A stretch of DNA of 64,000 nt, from assembly GCA_015183035.1 (NCBI GenBank), contig JACZZP010000006.1:992001-1056000 (forward strand), given 5' to 3'. Within the stretch, counting starts at the first letter, position 1; each line of letters starts with the position of its first letter. The notes beneath the pieces are model-generated. The model searched no databases. It was given only the letters and a program-made list of their open reading frames with translations, and had not been told where the DNA came from. Origin of the DNA: Meloidogyne chitwoodi. Its lineage: Eukaryota; Nematoda; Chromadorea; Rhabditida; Meloidogynidae. The translations under genes were made by a program, and so were the position numbers. Shown piece by piece: positions 49,301 to 61,400 of this stretch.

Positions 49301-51239
49301 TTATTTTAAAAAATAACCTTGCATTTGTTCAATTTGAGTACGTGCAATTCTATCACCCAAATCACTAAACATTACTTGTCCCTATTTTTGAGAAAAATAA
49401 TTTTTTTCTTTTAATTTATTATTATTTACAGAAACACCACGAAATTGAATATTTTTCATACATTCAAACATTCTTTTAGCAATAAATGTATTATTATAAT
49501 TAAATTGTTGAAGTCCTTTTGATAAAGTTCCTAATGTACAATTTAACATTAAAGCAAGTGCCCTAAAAAATAAATATTAGGTATTTTTTTATTATTTAAA
49601 AAAAGTAGTTTTATTACCAAATAGCATCATATGCTAAAGGTGCCTCTGGCCATCCACCTGTCTCTTGTGGGTCAGTTGTTATACGACGTCTTAATCTTTT
49701 TAAAAATTGTGAACCAGTCATTCCTTAAAATAAATAATATTTTTAATTAAAAAAAAGTTTTTTACCAGAAATTGTAGGTAAAGTATCACGACTTAACATA
49801 ATTGATTCTGTTGTAAAATGATATTGAACAGCTTTTTCCATATTTTTTCGAGTACAATTTAAAGATTCATCTGGATGTGGAATAAACCAAGTATCTGCAT
49901 ACCAACCAATCATAAACCAAACTTTAAAATTTAATTTTAATATTAATTAATTTTTAATTAATTTTTAACCAAATTTATGTCCATATAATCCATAATGGTA
50001 AGCCTTTTTAATATTAAATAATTATTATATAAAAAACAAAATAAAATGTAAATTTTAAAAAATACCTGACAAATAACTCGACGTGCCTTAAAAATTAAAT
50101 TAAAAAATATTAATTATTAAAAATTATTTAATAAAATTAAACTTCAGTTGCATAAAAAAGTCCAACAATAATTCTAGCATCTTGACGACGAATTGCTTTT
50201 AATGCATCTTTTGGATCTAAAATAAATATATTATAAAATATATAATTTAATTAAAAAAACCTCCATAAAAACTTTGTCTTTCTACTTTAATTCCACTTTC
50301 TCTACATTGTTCCTCTAAATCTTTAGCTGTTGAATCAAATACTTCTTCTGCTGATTGAAGTATTGTAATTCTTTTCCATTTAAAACGTTCAAATAAATGA
50401 ACTCTTTTTTTAATAAATAAATAAATATAATTTATTATTAATTATTATGAGATTATTGTTTTTTTCTTAGTTAGATTTGTCTTTTTTCATCCAAAAAATA
50501 ATTTTGAAGTTATTAAGATAATTTAAATAATTTAAAGTTAACTCAAGCTTTGTAATATTTTTTTAAAATACCTAGTTGGATTTTGCATATTTGCTGAAGG
50601 ATGTGTTCTAAAAAGTGTTGGAAAACGTTCACGATTTGATAAAGCAGGCGATGATGCACCATAAGAAAGCTTTTTTTTAAATAAATAAATTATTAAAAAA
50701 ATAATAATAATTTATTTATTTTACAACAAGTAAATTCCAAACAGGTGCTGCTTCTGCAACCATTGTAGTTACTGGAGAACATCCAGCTAATAAAATAAGT
50801 TTTGTTGGTTCATTATAAAGTAATTCAAAAAGTTGACGAGCAGCAAGACCTTGTGAACACTTTTAATAAAAATATTTAAAAAAATATTTAATATTTAACT
50901 TTGCTATTATTATGATGTAATCTAAGAGCATAATTAGGTAATAAACCAAAATCTAAATTAACATCTTCTAATGCCATTTGAACAGCTGGAAGACATGCCT
51001 AAAATAAATTATAAAGGAAAATACTTTTTTAAGAAAAATTTCTTTTCTTTTTCAAATTTTAATTTATTTTAAAAACTTATCTGTCCTCCAGGCCATCCAC
51101 CAGAACCTGATTCCATTGGAAAAAGTGCACCAATATGTAATTCTTTAAGTGGAGTTATTTTTTGATTAAATATATTTTTAATAAAATATTGATAAATAAT
51201 AATAATAATAAATAAATTTAATTTAATAAATTTTTTCAT
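46380..51239 (-). CDS. gbb-1: GABA-B receptor subunit 1 (class C GPCR)
   Basis: Metabotropic GABA receptor subunit binding GABA in its extracellular Venus-flytrap domain. I chose the Met at 51239 ([18 protein letters not shown], signal peptide); an in-frame ATG at 51305 is upstream. The ligand domain has [100 protein letters not shown] and [19 protein letters not shown], all close to vertebrate GABBR1. Seven helices follow between about 48960 and 47290 ([37 protein letters not shown]; ending [12 protein letters not shown]). A coiled coil ([16 protein letters not shown]) and a Ser/Asn/Glu-rich tail end at 46380. The loop between helices 3 and 4 is much enlarged. About 20 exons. Confidence 0.92.
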
Positions 51240-52589
51240 TTTTTTATAATTTAAAACGGAAAAGCATTGTTTTATATATATGTAGTATAATAATAATCTA
51301 TACAAAAATATTAATTTATTTTGGCTATATTTATTTATTTTATTTTATTATAAATTAATAAGAAAATCTTAAATTTATATATTTATTTATTTTTAATAAT
51401 TATATATGTGTGAAAATTAAAGTAATAAATCAGTTAATAATATTTATTTATTTTATTGTTAAAAATAAAACAAAAGAAAATTATTTTCTAAATTTAAGTA
51501 ACTCTTATAAAAGAAAAATAATAAGGAAAGAAGAAAAAGAAGAAAAAAATTATTTTTAGGAAATGATGTTAAAGATTTAAAACAAATCTTATTAATTTTA
51601 TTAATAATTTAATTAAAAAAATAAACTTAAAATTTAAATTATATTTTTTATTTTAATTAAAAATTAAAAGAATTAAAAATAAATAAAATTAAAAATTATA
51701 TAAAACTAAAAAAAACTTTGATCAATTTAATGTTTTTGATTAAAAAAACGGAAACAGATGAGCAACTTTTTTAGAAAAAAATGTAAAAGTAAAAGAAAGA
51801 TGGATAATATGTATTTAAAGATTCTTTTTTATTTTGTTATTTTAAAGTTATAATAGTGTTTGAATGATAAATAATGGGACAAATAAAATAAAAACATTTT
51901 TTAGGAGGACAGTTTTTTTGGCACACGCAAACGAATGAAAGGTTGAAAAAAATGGTTAAAACTATATATTCCCTTAGGAGAAGGATTATTCACCCTAAAA
52001 ACGGCCAAGTAGAGCTGTGACGATTTTTTAACAAAATGTGAAACTGACTCAATTTTCGCAGTTAAAGAGGCAAATAAGGGCATTTTAAAAAAAGATGGGT
52101 GGAAAAGAGAAGATAAAAAGAAGAAAGTGAATAAAACAAGGCATTCGTTTTTTAGTAAAAGGGGAAAAGTCTCAGAAAATTAGTTAAAATAAATTTAAAA
52201 AATTATTTTTTAAAAAAGTACAAAAATCCCAATTCATCTTTCTTTAATCCAATAAAAGAATTTATAATGAATGATCTTTTTTGATTTTATAAATAAAAGA
52301 ATATGTTACTTAGCTTTTTTTAATCAATGACTTTTTTAAATGTGTTTTTACTTTTATTATTTTTTTTTTAATTAATTGTTTAGAAGTTTATTTAATCACA
52401 TGAAGCAAACTTTTTTTTTTAATTGTTTAACAAATAAAAAATAATTAAAAAATTATTTTTAATATTAAAATAATCCTGTGTGTTAATTTAATTGAAAATA
52501 ATCTTTTTTTATTAAAGATTATTTAAATTTAGTCAAATTAAAAAAAAAGATATTTAATTTTTAAATTATTATTTTTTATTTAATAATAT
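51240..52589. other. Upstream region of gbb-1 and downstream region of the hexosaminidase gene
   Basis: 1.35 kb between the gbb-1 start and the hexosaminidase stop (both minus strand). It is AT-rich. A slightly richer segment at 51895-52150 contains ggaggacagtttttttggca and gaaggattattcaccc; its minus-strand open frame is short and unrecognised. No RNA gene or inverted repeat is seen. Confidence 0.45.
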
Positions 52590-55500
52590 TTATGAAGGTT
52601 CTAACCATTCTGTTTCACAATAATCTGGCCCATTTACTGGTTCAGCTCGATAACCACGTGTAATCATTCTACAACGATGTTCTTGTAATCGAGGCCATGC
52701 TTCTTCAGCACTTTTTGTTTTATTTGGAGGACTCCAAAGTCTAAAATTTAAAAAAAAAGTTTATTTATTTTTTATATATAAAATAATTAAAAAAAACCTT
52801 TCTGCAACTGCAGAAGCTCTAGGCCATAATGTTGCTTCTAAATTAGTTCCATCTATATATTCTCCCCACATTGTAGCTATTCCTCCAATAACTAATTGTT
52901 TTTGTTCATATGTTCCAGGAAAATTACGAGGATCACAATAATAATATTTTCCTAATCCTCTGGGTGAAAGGGCACGCCAATCAGCACCATAATTTATTAA
53001 ATTTAAATACCTAATATAAAATTAATTTTATAAAAATTAAATTTTTGAATGAAAAAATAAGTTTTCTTTCAATTCATTTTCTAATTCTTTAATTGAATAA
53101 TAATGTTCGGAATTAAGTAAAAAATATAAATTTAAAAAGAAACAACAAACCAACAAGAAGAAACAAGAACTTGAAATCCTTGTTGAACTGCTCTTTTCAC
53201 ATCACGAGCCCTTGCTTCATCATTTTGTGAATACCAATTATGAACAATTGCAGTTAAATCCTTTAAAATTTTAGTTTAAAAATATATGCATTATTTTAAT
53301 TAATAACCGGTTTGTTATAATCAAAAACTTCTTGCCAAAATATCATTTTACGACCACCAATTTCTGTGCCAAAAACTTCCCTAACAATCGTTTGAAGACG
53401 TTTAAAATAATAATTCTCTAATTGAGTAATATTTTTAAATCCTTTTTCTGCCATAAATTCTCTAATTTTTGGATTACGAGACCTATTAAATAAAAAATAA
53501 ACAAATAATTATAAGTATTCATTTAAATATTTCAATTATAAATAGAAAGAAGAGAAAAGAAATCATTTCAGTAAAAATTTTACAAAAAATTTGAAAAGTT
53601 ATTTAAAACATACCAACATTGAATTGTCCAATAAGCAGTTTCATCTCCACCCAAATGAATATATTTATCACGAAAAATATTATTAATTTCTAAAATTAAA
53701 AAATAAATTTTATTTTAACAAAGATATATATACCTTTTAAAAATTCTTTAAGAAATGTATATGTTGATTCTCTGCTTGGGTCTAACATACTTGAAGTAAC
53801 TAAACGATTTTTCTTATCGTAACAATCAGCCAAAATTCCAGAACCACGCCATGATGCCATATGTCCTTAAAAGTTAAAAATAAATTTTAAATATAGTTAA
53901 AAAGAAAGCAATTAACCTGGAGTATCAAATTCAGGGATTACACGAACACCACGAAGACGAGCATGTTGAATAATTTCATCAACTACATTTGGTGAATATA
54001 TATGTTTTGAAGTAAAAGCACCCTTTTTCAAAATAAATAAAATATATAGTTGTTTTAAATAGTATGTACCTCTTTTGAAATATTAGGAAAACGTTTAGAA
54101 ACATAAGGAAATGATCTTTAAAAAAAGAAAATAATTTTAAAAATTGTTAAAAAATAGTACTCCATATCAACAATATGCCAATGTAAAACATTCATTTTAT
54201 TTTGTGAAGCTAAATCTATTTGACGTAAAATAATATTTTTATTTAAATAATGGCGAGATGTATCAAGCAAAATTCCTCTTACAGGATATTCTGGCCAATC
54301 ATGTACAGTTATTGTACGTATATATAACTAGAATATATTTATAATATTATTTATAATTAATAGTTTTAATTTAAAAAGGTTGCAGGACATTTGCGCCGTT
54401 GACATTTGCGCCGCGACACTTGCGCTGCGACTTATGCGCCGACGACATTTGCGGCGACGACTTTTGCGCCGACGACTTTTGCGCCGGAAATATTTTAAAA
54501 CGCGACATTTGCGCCGCCTTTAAATTAAAAAAAAAAAGTAATATTAAAGATTTAAAAATTAAATTTTAAAAAGAATTAAGTCTAAAATGATTTTAAAATT
54601 AAATTTAATCATTTATTTAAAGGATATTATTAAAATTTTCAACGCCTAACAGGTTTGAAATATTAATTAGCAACTAATCAACCCAATTATCAATTCGTTT
54701 TAACTCACAGAACGAAGCTATTTACAAAAAATATGTTTATATACTAAAGAAGGAGATTTAAAAGAAATACATAAATCTCAAAAAAATATGAGCATCTTCT
54801 TGCTTTATGCTCTAATGAATGAAAAAAGACTGCAGCTATATTTGTGCAGTTAAATATTTAAAAGAATGAATATTTAGAATCTTAATAGGATTTATTTAGT
54901 TGATACATTTTAGTTTAATTTTTTTAATAATTTTTTAATCCTTTAATAAATACATATTAATTTTTTTTTAAATTTAAAGGCGGCGCAAATGTCGCGTTTT
55001 AAAATATTTCCGGCGCAAAAGTCGTCGCCGCAAATGTCGTCGGCGCATAAGTCGCAGCGCAAGTGTCGCGGCGCAAATGTCAACGGCGCAAATGTCGTCG
55101 CACCTTTAAAAATATTTTATTTAAATTTTGTTAAATAATAATTAGTACTTGTCCTTGTTGTACAAAAAATAATTGGCTAAATGTTTCGAGTCCTCGAAGC
55201 ACTCCCCATATTTCATTTGCCTCAAGTAATATTTCTCCAGTTAATGGAACCATTAATCTATCTATATTTTTTAACATTTCAAAAAAATTTAAAAATTTTA
55301 CATTCTTCATTCATATCACTAGGAGGAAATTGTTGACGTCCAGGACAACGTTTTTTAATTTTAATAGTTAATTGAAGAGATGTTCCTCTTCCTGTAAAAC
55401 TTCTAACATCTTTTAATGAAGGAAAGATAAGCAATTTGTTTACTAAATTTTAAAAAATATATATTTTAAAATTTCTAATTTTTGAAATTATTTTTTTAAT

Positions 55501-56137
55501 TAAAATTTTAATTTAAATATTTACAATATGTATTTTTAGCCTTTTCAAGAATATCACATTCTTCATTATTTATAATTTCATTTCCAAATGTTGAATTAAT
55601 AAATAATAATGGAATTAAGCCTTGTCTTCCTACTGTTCTGTTATGTTCGCCATAATGAAATTTTTGTGGAAGAGGCCATAATGTTCCTGCCTTTTGCAGA
55701 AAAAGTTAAAATTTATTTTTGGATGTTTTTTAAATTATTTTTCATTAAAAAAGCTATTAAAAAATAGGAGACTAAAATTAGACAAATAAACTAAATAAAT
55801 AAAAAATAATTATTATGAATATTATTAAAATAATATAAAAATAAATACTTGAATATTAATTGCTAAAGAAGGCGGGAAATCATCTGCTGTTTCAATAAAA
55901 TGAGTTGTTGCTGGCTCAGTACTTTTTTGTTCTTTTTAAATTATAAATTAAATTATTTTTACTAATAATATTTTTATTTATATTTAAACCTGGAGAATTT
56001 TCTATATTCTTTATTGCCTTAATAAATTTTTCTGAAGTTAAGTTTTCATCGCCATTTACAAAAATTAAGGAAGAAAAAATTAAAAGTAAAAGTTTTTTAT
56101 ATTTAAAGAATTTGATAAAATTAAGTTTTGTTAACAT
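52590..56137 (-). CDS. hex-1: Beta-N-acetylhexosaminidase, GH20 family
   Basis: Removes terminal N-acetylhexosamine from glycans, in lysosomes or secreted. The start at 56137 gives [15 protein letters not shown] and a hydrophobic signal peptide ([14 protein letters not shown]). An N-terminal domain follows ([31 protein letters not shown]), then the (beta/alpha)8 domain: [47 protein letters not shown], then the catalytic Asp-Glu in [12 protein letters not shown] (usual family form HxGGDE). Later come [26 protein letters not shown] and [13 protein letters not shown]. The stop at 52590 follows TEWLEPS. About 12 exons. One intron (about 54330-55150) has been enlarged by a 727-bp foldback element. 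Family assignment is firm; the C. elegans hex-1 orthology is likely. Confidence 0.92.
54378..55104. mobile_element. 727-bp foldback MITE with GC-rich repetitive arms and 8-bp target duplication
   Basis: Flanked on both sides by tttaaaaa (54370-54377 and 55105-55112), a perfect 8-bp target duplication. The ends are GGTTGCAGGACATTTGCGCC (left) and, inverted, GGTGCGACGACATTTGCGCC (right). The arms of about 150 bp are built of degenerate 10-16-bp units of the form gacatttgcgcc, gacacttgcgct, gacttatgcgcc and gacttttgcgcc. The left arm has one extra unit of the gacttttgcgcc type. The core is AT-rich and encodes no transposase. It is inserted in an intron of the hexosaminidase gene. The target size fits hAT-, P- or Merlin-type elements; the family is not recognised. 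Confidence 0.9.
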
Positions 56138-56649
56138 TATAAACTTAAATAAATAAATATATAATTAAGGAGGAGAGGAAATAAAAGGTTGGAGAAATCC
56201 ATTTCTAAAAAGTAAATGAGAGAAAGTGGATTCAGAATGCTAACAAAGAAAAAGATTTAAAAGTGTTGTTCCTCTATTACAACCTTTTTATTTTTTTATA
56301 AATCAAAATAATATTTATATATTATGAAAGTATTATTATTTCGAGATTAATTTTTTAGATTGTTTAATTGAAGAAATAAGAAGAAAGAGTTATTAATGGA
56401 ACCAAATGACATTATAAAATGAGCAATCTTAACACATTGATTTTAATCGATGAAACAAAGTAGCAGCTTAATTTATGGGAGAATGGTGTTTGTTGTTAAA
56501 AAAGAAGTGGTTATGTAAAAATAAAAAAAGGGAGAAAATAATATTTAATAAAAAAAATAATAAAGTTAGCTTTTAAAATAAGATTATTAATTTATACATA
56601 ACTTTAGATCATTTTTTATGATTGGCATCTCTATGACTGATATTTATTG

Positions 56650-56816
56650 TAGAGGTCGGCAAAATCGTAATTGTGAGACTTCGCTGCGACAGTATTTCTA
56701 AAAATAAGGCGGGCGAGATTCCGCAGGCGCAAAATCCCACAAATCAAAAAAGTGAGTGATTAAGGAGCGATATATTGAAAAATCCCTTGCGCGATCTCGT
56801 TTAGTACCGACCTCTA
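56650..56816. mobile_element. Short inverted-repeat element, tagaggtcgg ends
   Basis: The left end tagaggtcgg (56650-56659) and right end ccgacctcta (56807-56816) are perfect 10-bp inverted copies bounding 167 bp. The interior is GC-richer than its surroundings (gcgggcgagattccgcaggc, cgcgatctcg). There is no coding capacity. A small MITE is likely; no clear target duplication can be set in the flanking AT-rich DNA. Confidence 0.6.
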
Positions 56817-57111
56817 ATTATTGCTTCAAGGGACATGCTCTGCCCGCGCCGGCTTAACTGCGTTCGCGCCCTGCCGGACTTACCTTTTCTTTAATCCGGA
56901 ATAATATTTAAAAAATTAGAAAAATTAACCAACTTTAGGCCAAGTTATGTGAAATTTTTAGGGTGGCCAATGTTATTTGGAACGGACTTTATGCTTAATT
57001 TTCAGAATAACGCTTAATTTCAATCACTCAAATTTAGGTTAGAGGACGATTCAGAGTCGTGTCATTACCGCAAATTTACATAATGACACAAATTGAAATT
57101 ATTAAATACTA

Positions 57112-57395
57112 GAGATCGGAATTTTGGAAAACCCGAGACCGGGAAACTGGAAATTTTAGAATGGAACGACCGGGAAGACCCGGACGGGAAAATCGGGAAT
57201 TCCTGTTTTTTCCAGATCCAATAAGCGGGTCCCGACCGAGAAACCGGGAAAAAGGACCGGGAATTGGAAATTTTAATGTCCGGGAAGGACCCGGACCGAG
57301 AAAACCGGGTATTCCCGAGTCCCGTTTCATCCCGGTGACAGAAAAAGCCGGAAAAAGGACCGGGAAACGGGATCGGGACCCGATTCCGTTCCAAT
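57112..57395. repeat. GC-rich degenerate ccgggaa repeat tract
   Basis: About 280 bp in which ccgggaa, gaccgggaa and gacccgg words recur every 10-25 bp (for example gaccgggaaactgg at 57138, gaaccggg-type words at 57241-57305, ccgggaaacgggatcggg at 57360). It is strikingly GC-rich in this genome. Both ends have ggaat/ttcc-like words (gatcggaattttgg; attccgttccaattt) that form a weak inverted pair. Open frames on both strands are long only because stops are AT-rich; they are Pro/Arg/Gly-Ser repeats and not genes. Confidence 0.75.
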
Positions 57396-57717
57396 TTCTA
57401 CTTTTATTATTCCTACGAAAAAATTATGTAAATGACATTTTGTCTTTTGCGATTTTGTATATTCTTTTCTCTTTCACTTTTGTTTTGTAATTTTATCAGC
57501 TTTTCTTCCGATTAGTTTCGTTTCTTTTGAGATTTAGAGTTGAAAAAGACAATATTCAAATTAATTTTCATTAAGTATACATACCTTTAGTTTAGTGTTA
57601 TTAGATCGTTCATTGTTTTCAATTCCAGAATCCTTCGTCTTTTAGCTTTTCTTCAAATCTATCAAAACCTTATTTATCCCATATAGAAAGTGATTTATAA
57701 TAGTTTTTTGTTAACTA

Positions 57718-58320
57718 ATTGGGTAAAGGTAGAGATTATTGGTCCCTAAAAAAAATAAGCAAGAATGGTCCGATTTCTTCAGTTTTTTCTACTAATAATA
57801 GGTTTCCGCTTACGCTGAGCTCGAATCTGATGTCAGTTTTCAAAAATATCTAATCCCGAACCCAGATTCGAACAAATCGAATTAAGGGTAAATAATTTTT
57901 ATATAAGCAAATGATAGCTCATTCGATTCGCCTTGACTAACTGAGTCGAATGATACCAAAATTAATACGTTTAGATGTATTTTAATGAAGTTATGATTGA
58001 ATTTTTGGATGAGCAATCATTAAAATCATTAACTTGATTAATCATAACTTCATTCAAATACATCTAAACGTATTAATTTTGGTATCATTCGACTCAGTTA
58101 GTCAAGACGAATCAAATGAGCTATCATTTGATATATAAATGTACTTACACAAAAGTCGAATTGTTCGAATCTGGGTTCGGGGTAGATATTTTTGAAAACT
58201 TACATCAGATTCAAGCTCAGCGTATGCGAAAACCTATTAGTTATGAAAGAAATTTAAAAAAAATGACATTTTGGCTTATTTTTTTAGGGACCAATAATCT
58301 TGACCATTACCACTAATTGG
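57718..58320. mobile_element. 600-bp near-perfect palindromic element
   Basis: The arms are about 285 bp with a very short centre (about 58000-58030). Paired words include attattggtccctaaaaaaa with tttttttagggaccaataat, gcttacgctgagctcgaatc with gattcaagctcagcgtatgc, and atacgtttagatgtatttt with its inverse. Matching continues through attcgattcgccttgactaa and its inverted partner ttagtcaagacgaatc. There is no transposase. The word tcgaatgataccaaaatta places it near the dispersed family of foldback arms in the window. It would form a long RNA hairpin if transcribed. Confidence 0.85.
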
Positions 58321-58462
58321 GGCAGAAATACCAAACTATATATATTTTATGTTTTTTGTGTAGATGAGTATACTTTTTAATTAAAATATGTTTATTTTTG
58401 CAAAACAGCGCTTTTTAATGAAATATTATTTTCAGGTTATTTTTTACAGTATTATTTTCTTA

Positions 58463-61400
58463 ATGGATACTCAACCAACTCTTAAACCGAGGATGGCAAC
58501 GATCTTAATGCAGGACGCAGAGAATGCCCTTCAGGATGCTAACGTTTGTTCGATTTATATAATATAATTCTGTCGAATTGAAATATCTCTTTAGGTTCCA
58601 CCAGGATCAACCTTAATGGCTTCCAAGAAGGAGTCTGGTAAAGTTAACGTTGGTCAAGGGCAAGAGGTCGTTACCAATGTAATTTTTAACAAAAATATAA
58701 TTTTGAAACTTCCAATTGTCAATATTCTCATCGGAATATTTTCTGAGATTTTTTATTCAAAAATTCTTTTTAACACTTTAAGGTCTATCGTCTCGATACT
58801 ATAAATGGAAAAGGCAAAATTCTTTATCGTTACGAAGTTATGGTTTATGGGATCCGTACTACTGAATTGTTTTCTGATTTAACTATGCGCTCACGATCTG
58901 AGTATATTTTAATTTTTATAGTCAAACCTTTATTTTAGCTACAAAAGGTTTAACATTTGCTTTTGATAATTTTACGCGTATAAGATAAATTCGAATTTTA
59001 CGATGTCAAAAAGTTTTTGATTACCTTTCAAATTTTTTTTCTTTTTAGTTTTTAATTGTTTTGAATAATACAGTGAAAAATCTGGAATAATTATCATTTA
59101 AGTTATCGTACTACAAATAATCGTAATTCATGCGGCGCTGTTCTGAAGGCGTTCAAGGCTCAACATTCTGGATTTTTGCTAAATTGTTGTCTCTTTTATG
59201 ATCAAGCACGTGTGCTTTATTCGACGTTTGATTTACTGCTTCCACCTGTTAGTTTATTTTTTATAAACAATTTAAAATTTTCATTTAAAGATGTTTTCAA
59301 AGTTCAAATAGGAATTTTTTGCAATTTAGGTGATCTTGGACAATTGGGGGCCACGCCAAATAATCGCCTGGCATATTAAAAACATGTTTTTAGGGGTTTT
59401 CGAGGTCGCTGATCACGAATCTGATATCAGTTTTTTCTTATCACTAATTTTTAAAATCACAGATTTTATCACGATTTTCACTCATTTGCTGATTACATGG
59501 TGGGCATAGTGGGGTACAGACCGTAAAATGTTACGTTTTTGAAAAATTGAATAACAGTTCTTTTGTATTAATAAGCTGATGTGAGTAATTTGGAAAATAT
59601 CCATGATAAAATCTGTGATTTTTAAAATTAGTGATAAAATGATAAGGATTAGTGATAAGAAAAAACTGATATCAGATTCGTGATCAGCGACCTCGAAAAC
59701 CCCTAAAAATATGTTTTTAATATGCTCGGCGATTATTTGGGGTGGCGTCCCAATTGTCCAAGATCGCCGCAATTTAAATCAAATAATTAAAAAATAAAAT
59801 AATAATTTCTTATTCCTAGACGGGCATTGAGGAAATTTATACATTAGAACAAATTCGAGTTCACTCACCTTATTTGGGTGACGATGTCTTCAATTCTTAT
59901 AAACTGAAGATTGTTCAAATTAGTGATGCTAAGAAAGTGCCAATTATTGGAGATTTCTCTCATGTTTCCAATGATATTGGTGATATAGATAGAACTTTGG
60001 AGCAATTTTTGGATATCGTAACGGCACAGAATGTTTTTGACGATCCGTAGGTTTAAATTTTTAAATATTAGGCCTGATAGTTTCTTTCAAAATAATTTTA
60101 TTGCTTTTTATAATTCTTCCAATGAGTGAAAGTTCCAAGGGCAGCATCTATTCTCTTTTCAAAATTTTTTTACTTTAATTTTATTTTTAGTGTCAACTAT
60201 ACAAACTTCTCAGCTTCAAGTTATTATCTGCTTAATCCAGCCCATTTTGGATTCAAGAAAAATGATTGTCCTTACTTTCCAAGCAATAGTGCTTTTCTTG
60301 GAATGGGTTTGCATAAAGGTATTCGCACAGTTGAACGTCCCACAAATGAGAGCGAAATGTCTTTGGCTATTGTTGCCTCTGTTAAAAAGGTTTAGTTTTT
60401 TATTTAGAATGATTATACTCTACAAATTTAGTCACCCTTTCATTTCGTGGAATTTGTATCGCTGAAACTTAAAGCCTTGCTTGGAACTAACTTTGATTTT
60501 CGTAATAAAGATACCGAATGGGTTAAAGAGCGAATGGAAGGGTTTGTCAAAGGTATAAATTATATCAGTAACATATTCATTTCTAGTTTCATTAGTTTAT
60601 ATTATTAGGTCTAACAGGAGACTCGAACTTTTTCTATAATAATGTCTGTCTTGTATAATATTACCCTATCTTCTACTATTTTATCAATTGAATAATATTT
60701 TTTAAACTAGGTATTTTTGCCATGACTGTCCATACAAATCCAGATAAACGTAGATTTTTTGAGATTCATGGTCTGTCATCTACTAATCTTCACACTGAAT
60801 TTATTCAACGTGAAGGAAATACAAAAATCTCATTGTTTGATTATTACACTCAAACATATGGCATCGCTTTTAAGTATATTTTGATTTATAATTAAATAAA
60901 ATTTTTTAGATATCCTGAATTACCTCTTCTCATTCAAAAGTGCCCAACTTCGGCAAAAAATAATGGTGTTCGTTATTATCCTATGGAGGTATGCGTAATT
61001 CTCGACAATCAACGCGTTAAGGGTTGTCAACAAGATGGATCTATGATTCGAGTATGTTTTTTGTGAAACCACATCACATTGTATACTTCTTTCTGTATGC
61101 TCTTTTCTATAAATTATACTATTATTAATCATTTTGTATTTTTGTTATTTATCGGGTCATACAAATATAAGTTACCTTTATTTATAGGATATGATTCGGA
61201 AGTCGGCCATTCTCCCTTCTGAGTTAAAGAAACATAATACCTACCTCAAGGATTCTCTTCTTCTTGACGGGAGCGAATATCTTGCTGGATTAGACATCAA
61301 ATGTAATAAGGATCCAATTGAAGTATCAGCTCGTGTTTTGCCGCCACCTGAACTTAAATTTGGAGTTAATAGCAAACAAATTCCAAAGCTTCCACGTTGC

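Larger units (their letters stand above)
56138..58462. promoter_or_regulatory. Divergent intergenic region between hex-1 and the Argonaute gene, repeat-filled
   Basis: 2.3 kb between two divergent start codons. It contains three repeat structures annotated separately (56650-56816, 57112-57395, 57718-58320). At 58441-58449 tttttacag, followed 13 bases later by the Argonaute ATG, is a good acceptor that could serve trans-splicing or a 5' untranslated intron. The part next to hex-1 (56138-56640) is AT-rich without recognisable sites. Confidence 0.45.

Noticed and set aside
57065..57490. Long overlapping open frames on both strands (up to 109 codons)
   Set aside because: They arise from the GC-rich ccgggaa repeat, where stop codons are rare. 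The products are Arg/Pro/Gly/Ser repeats with no domain and appear on both strands at once.
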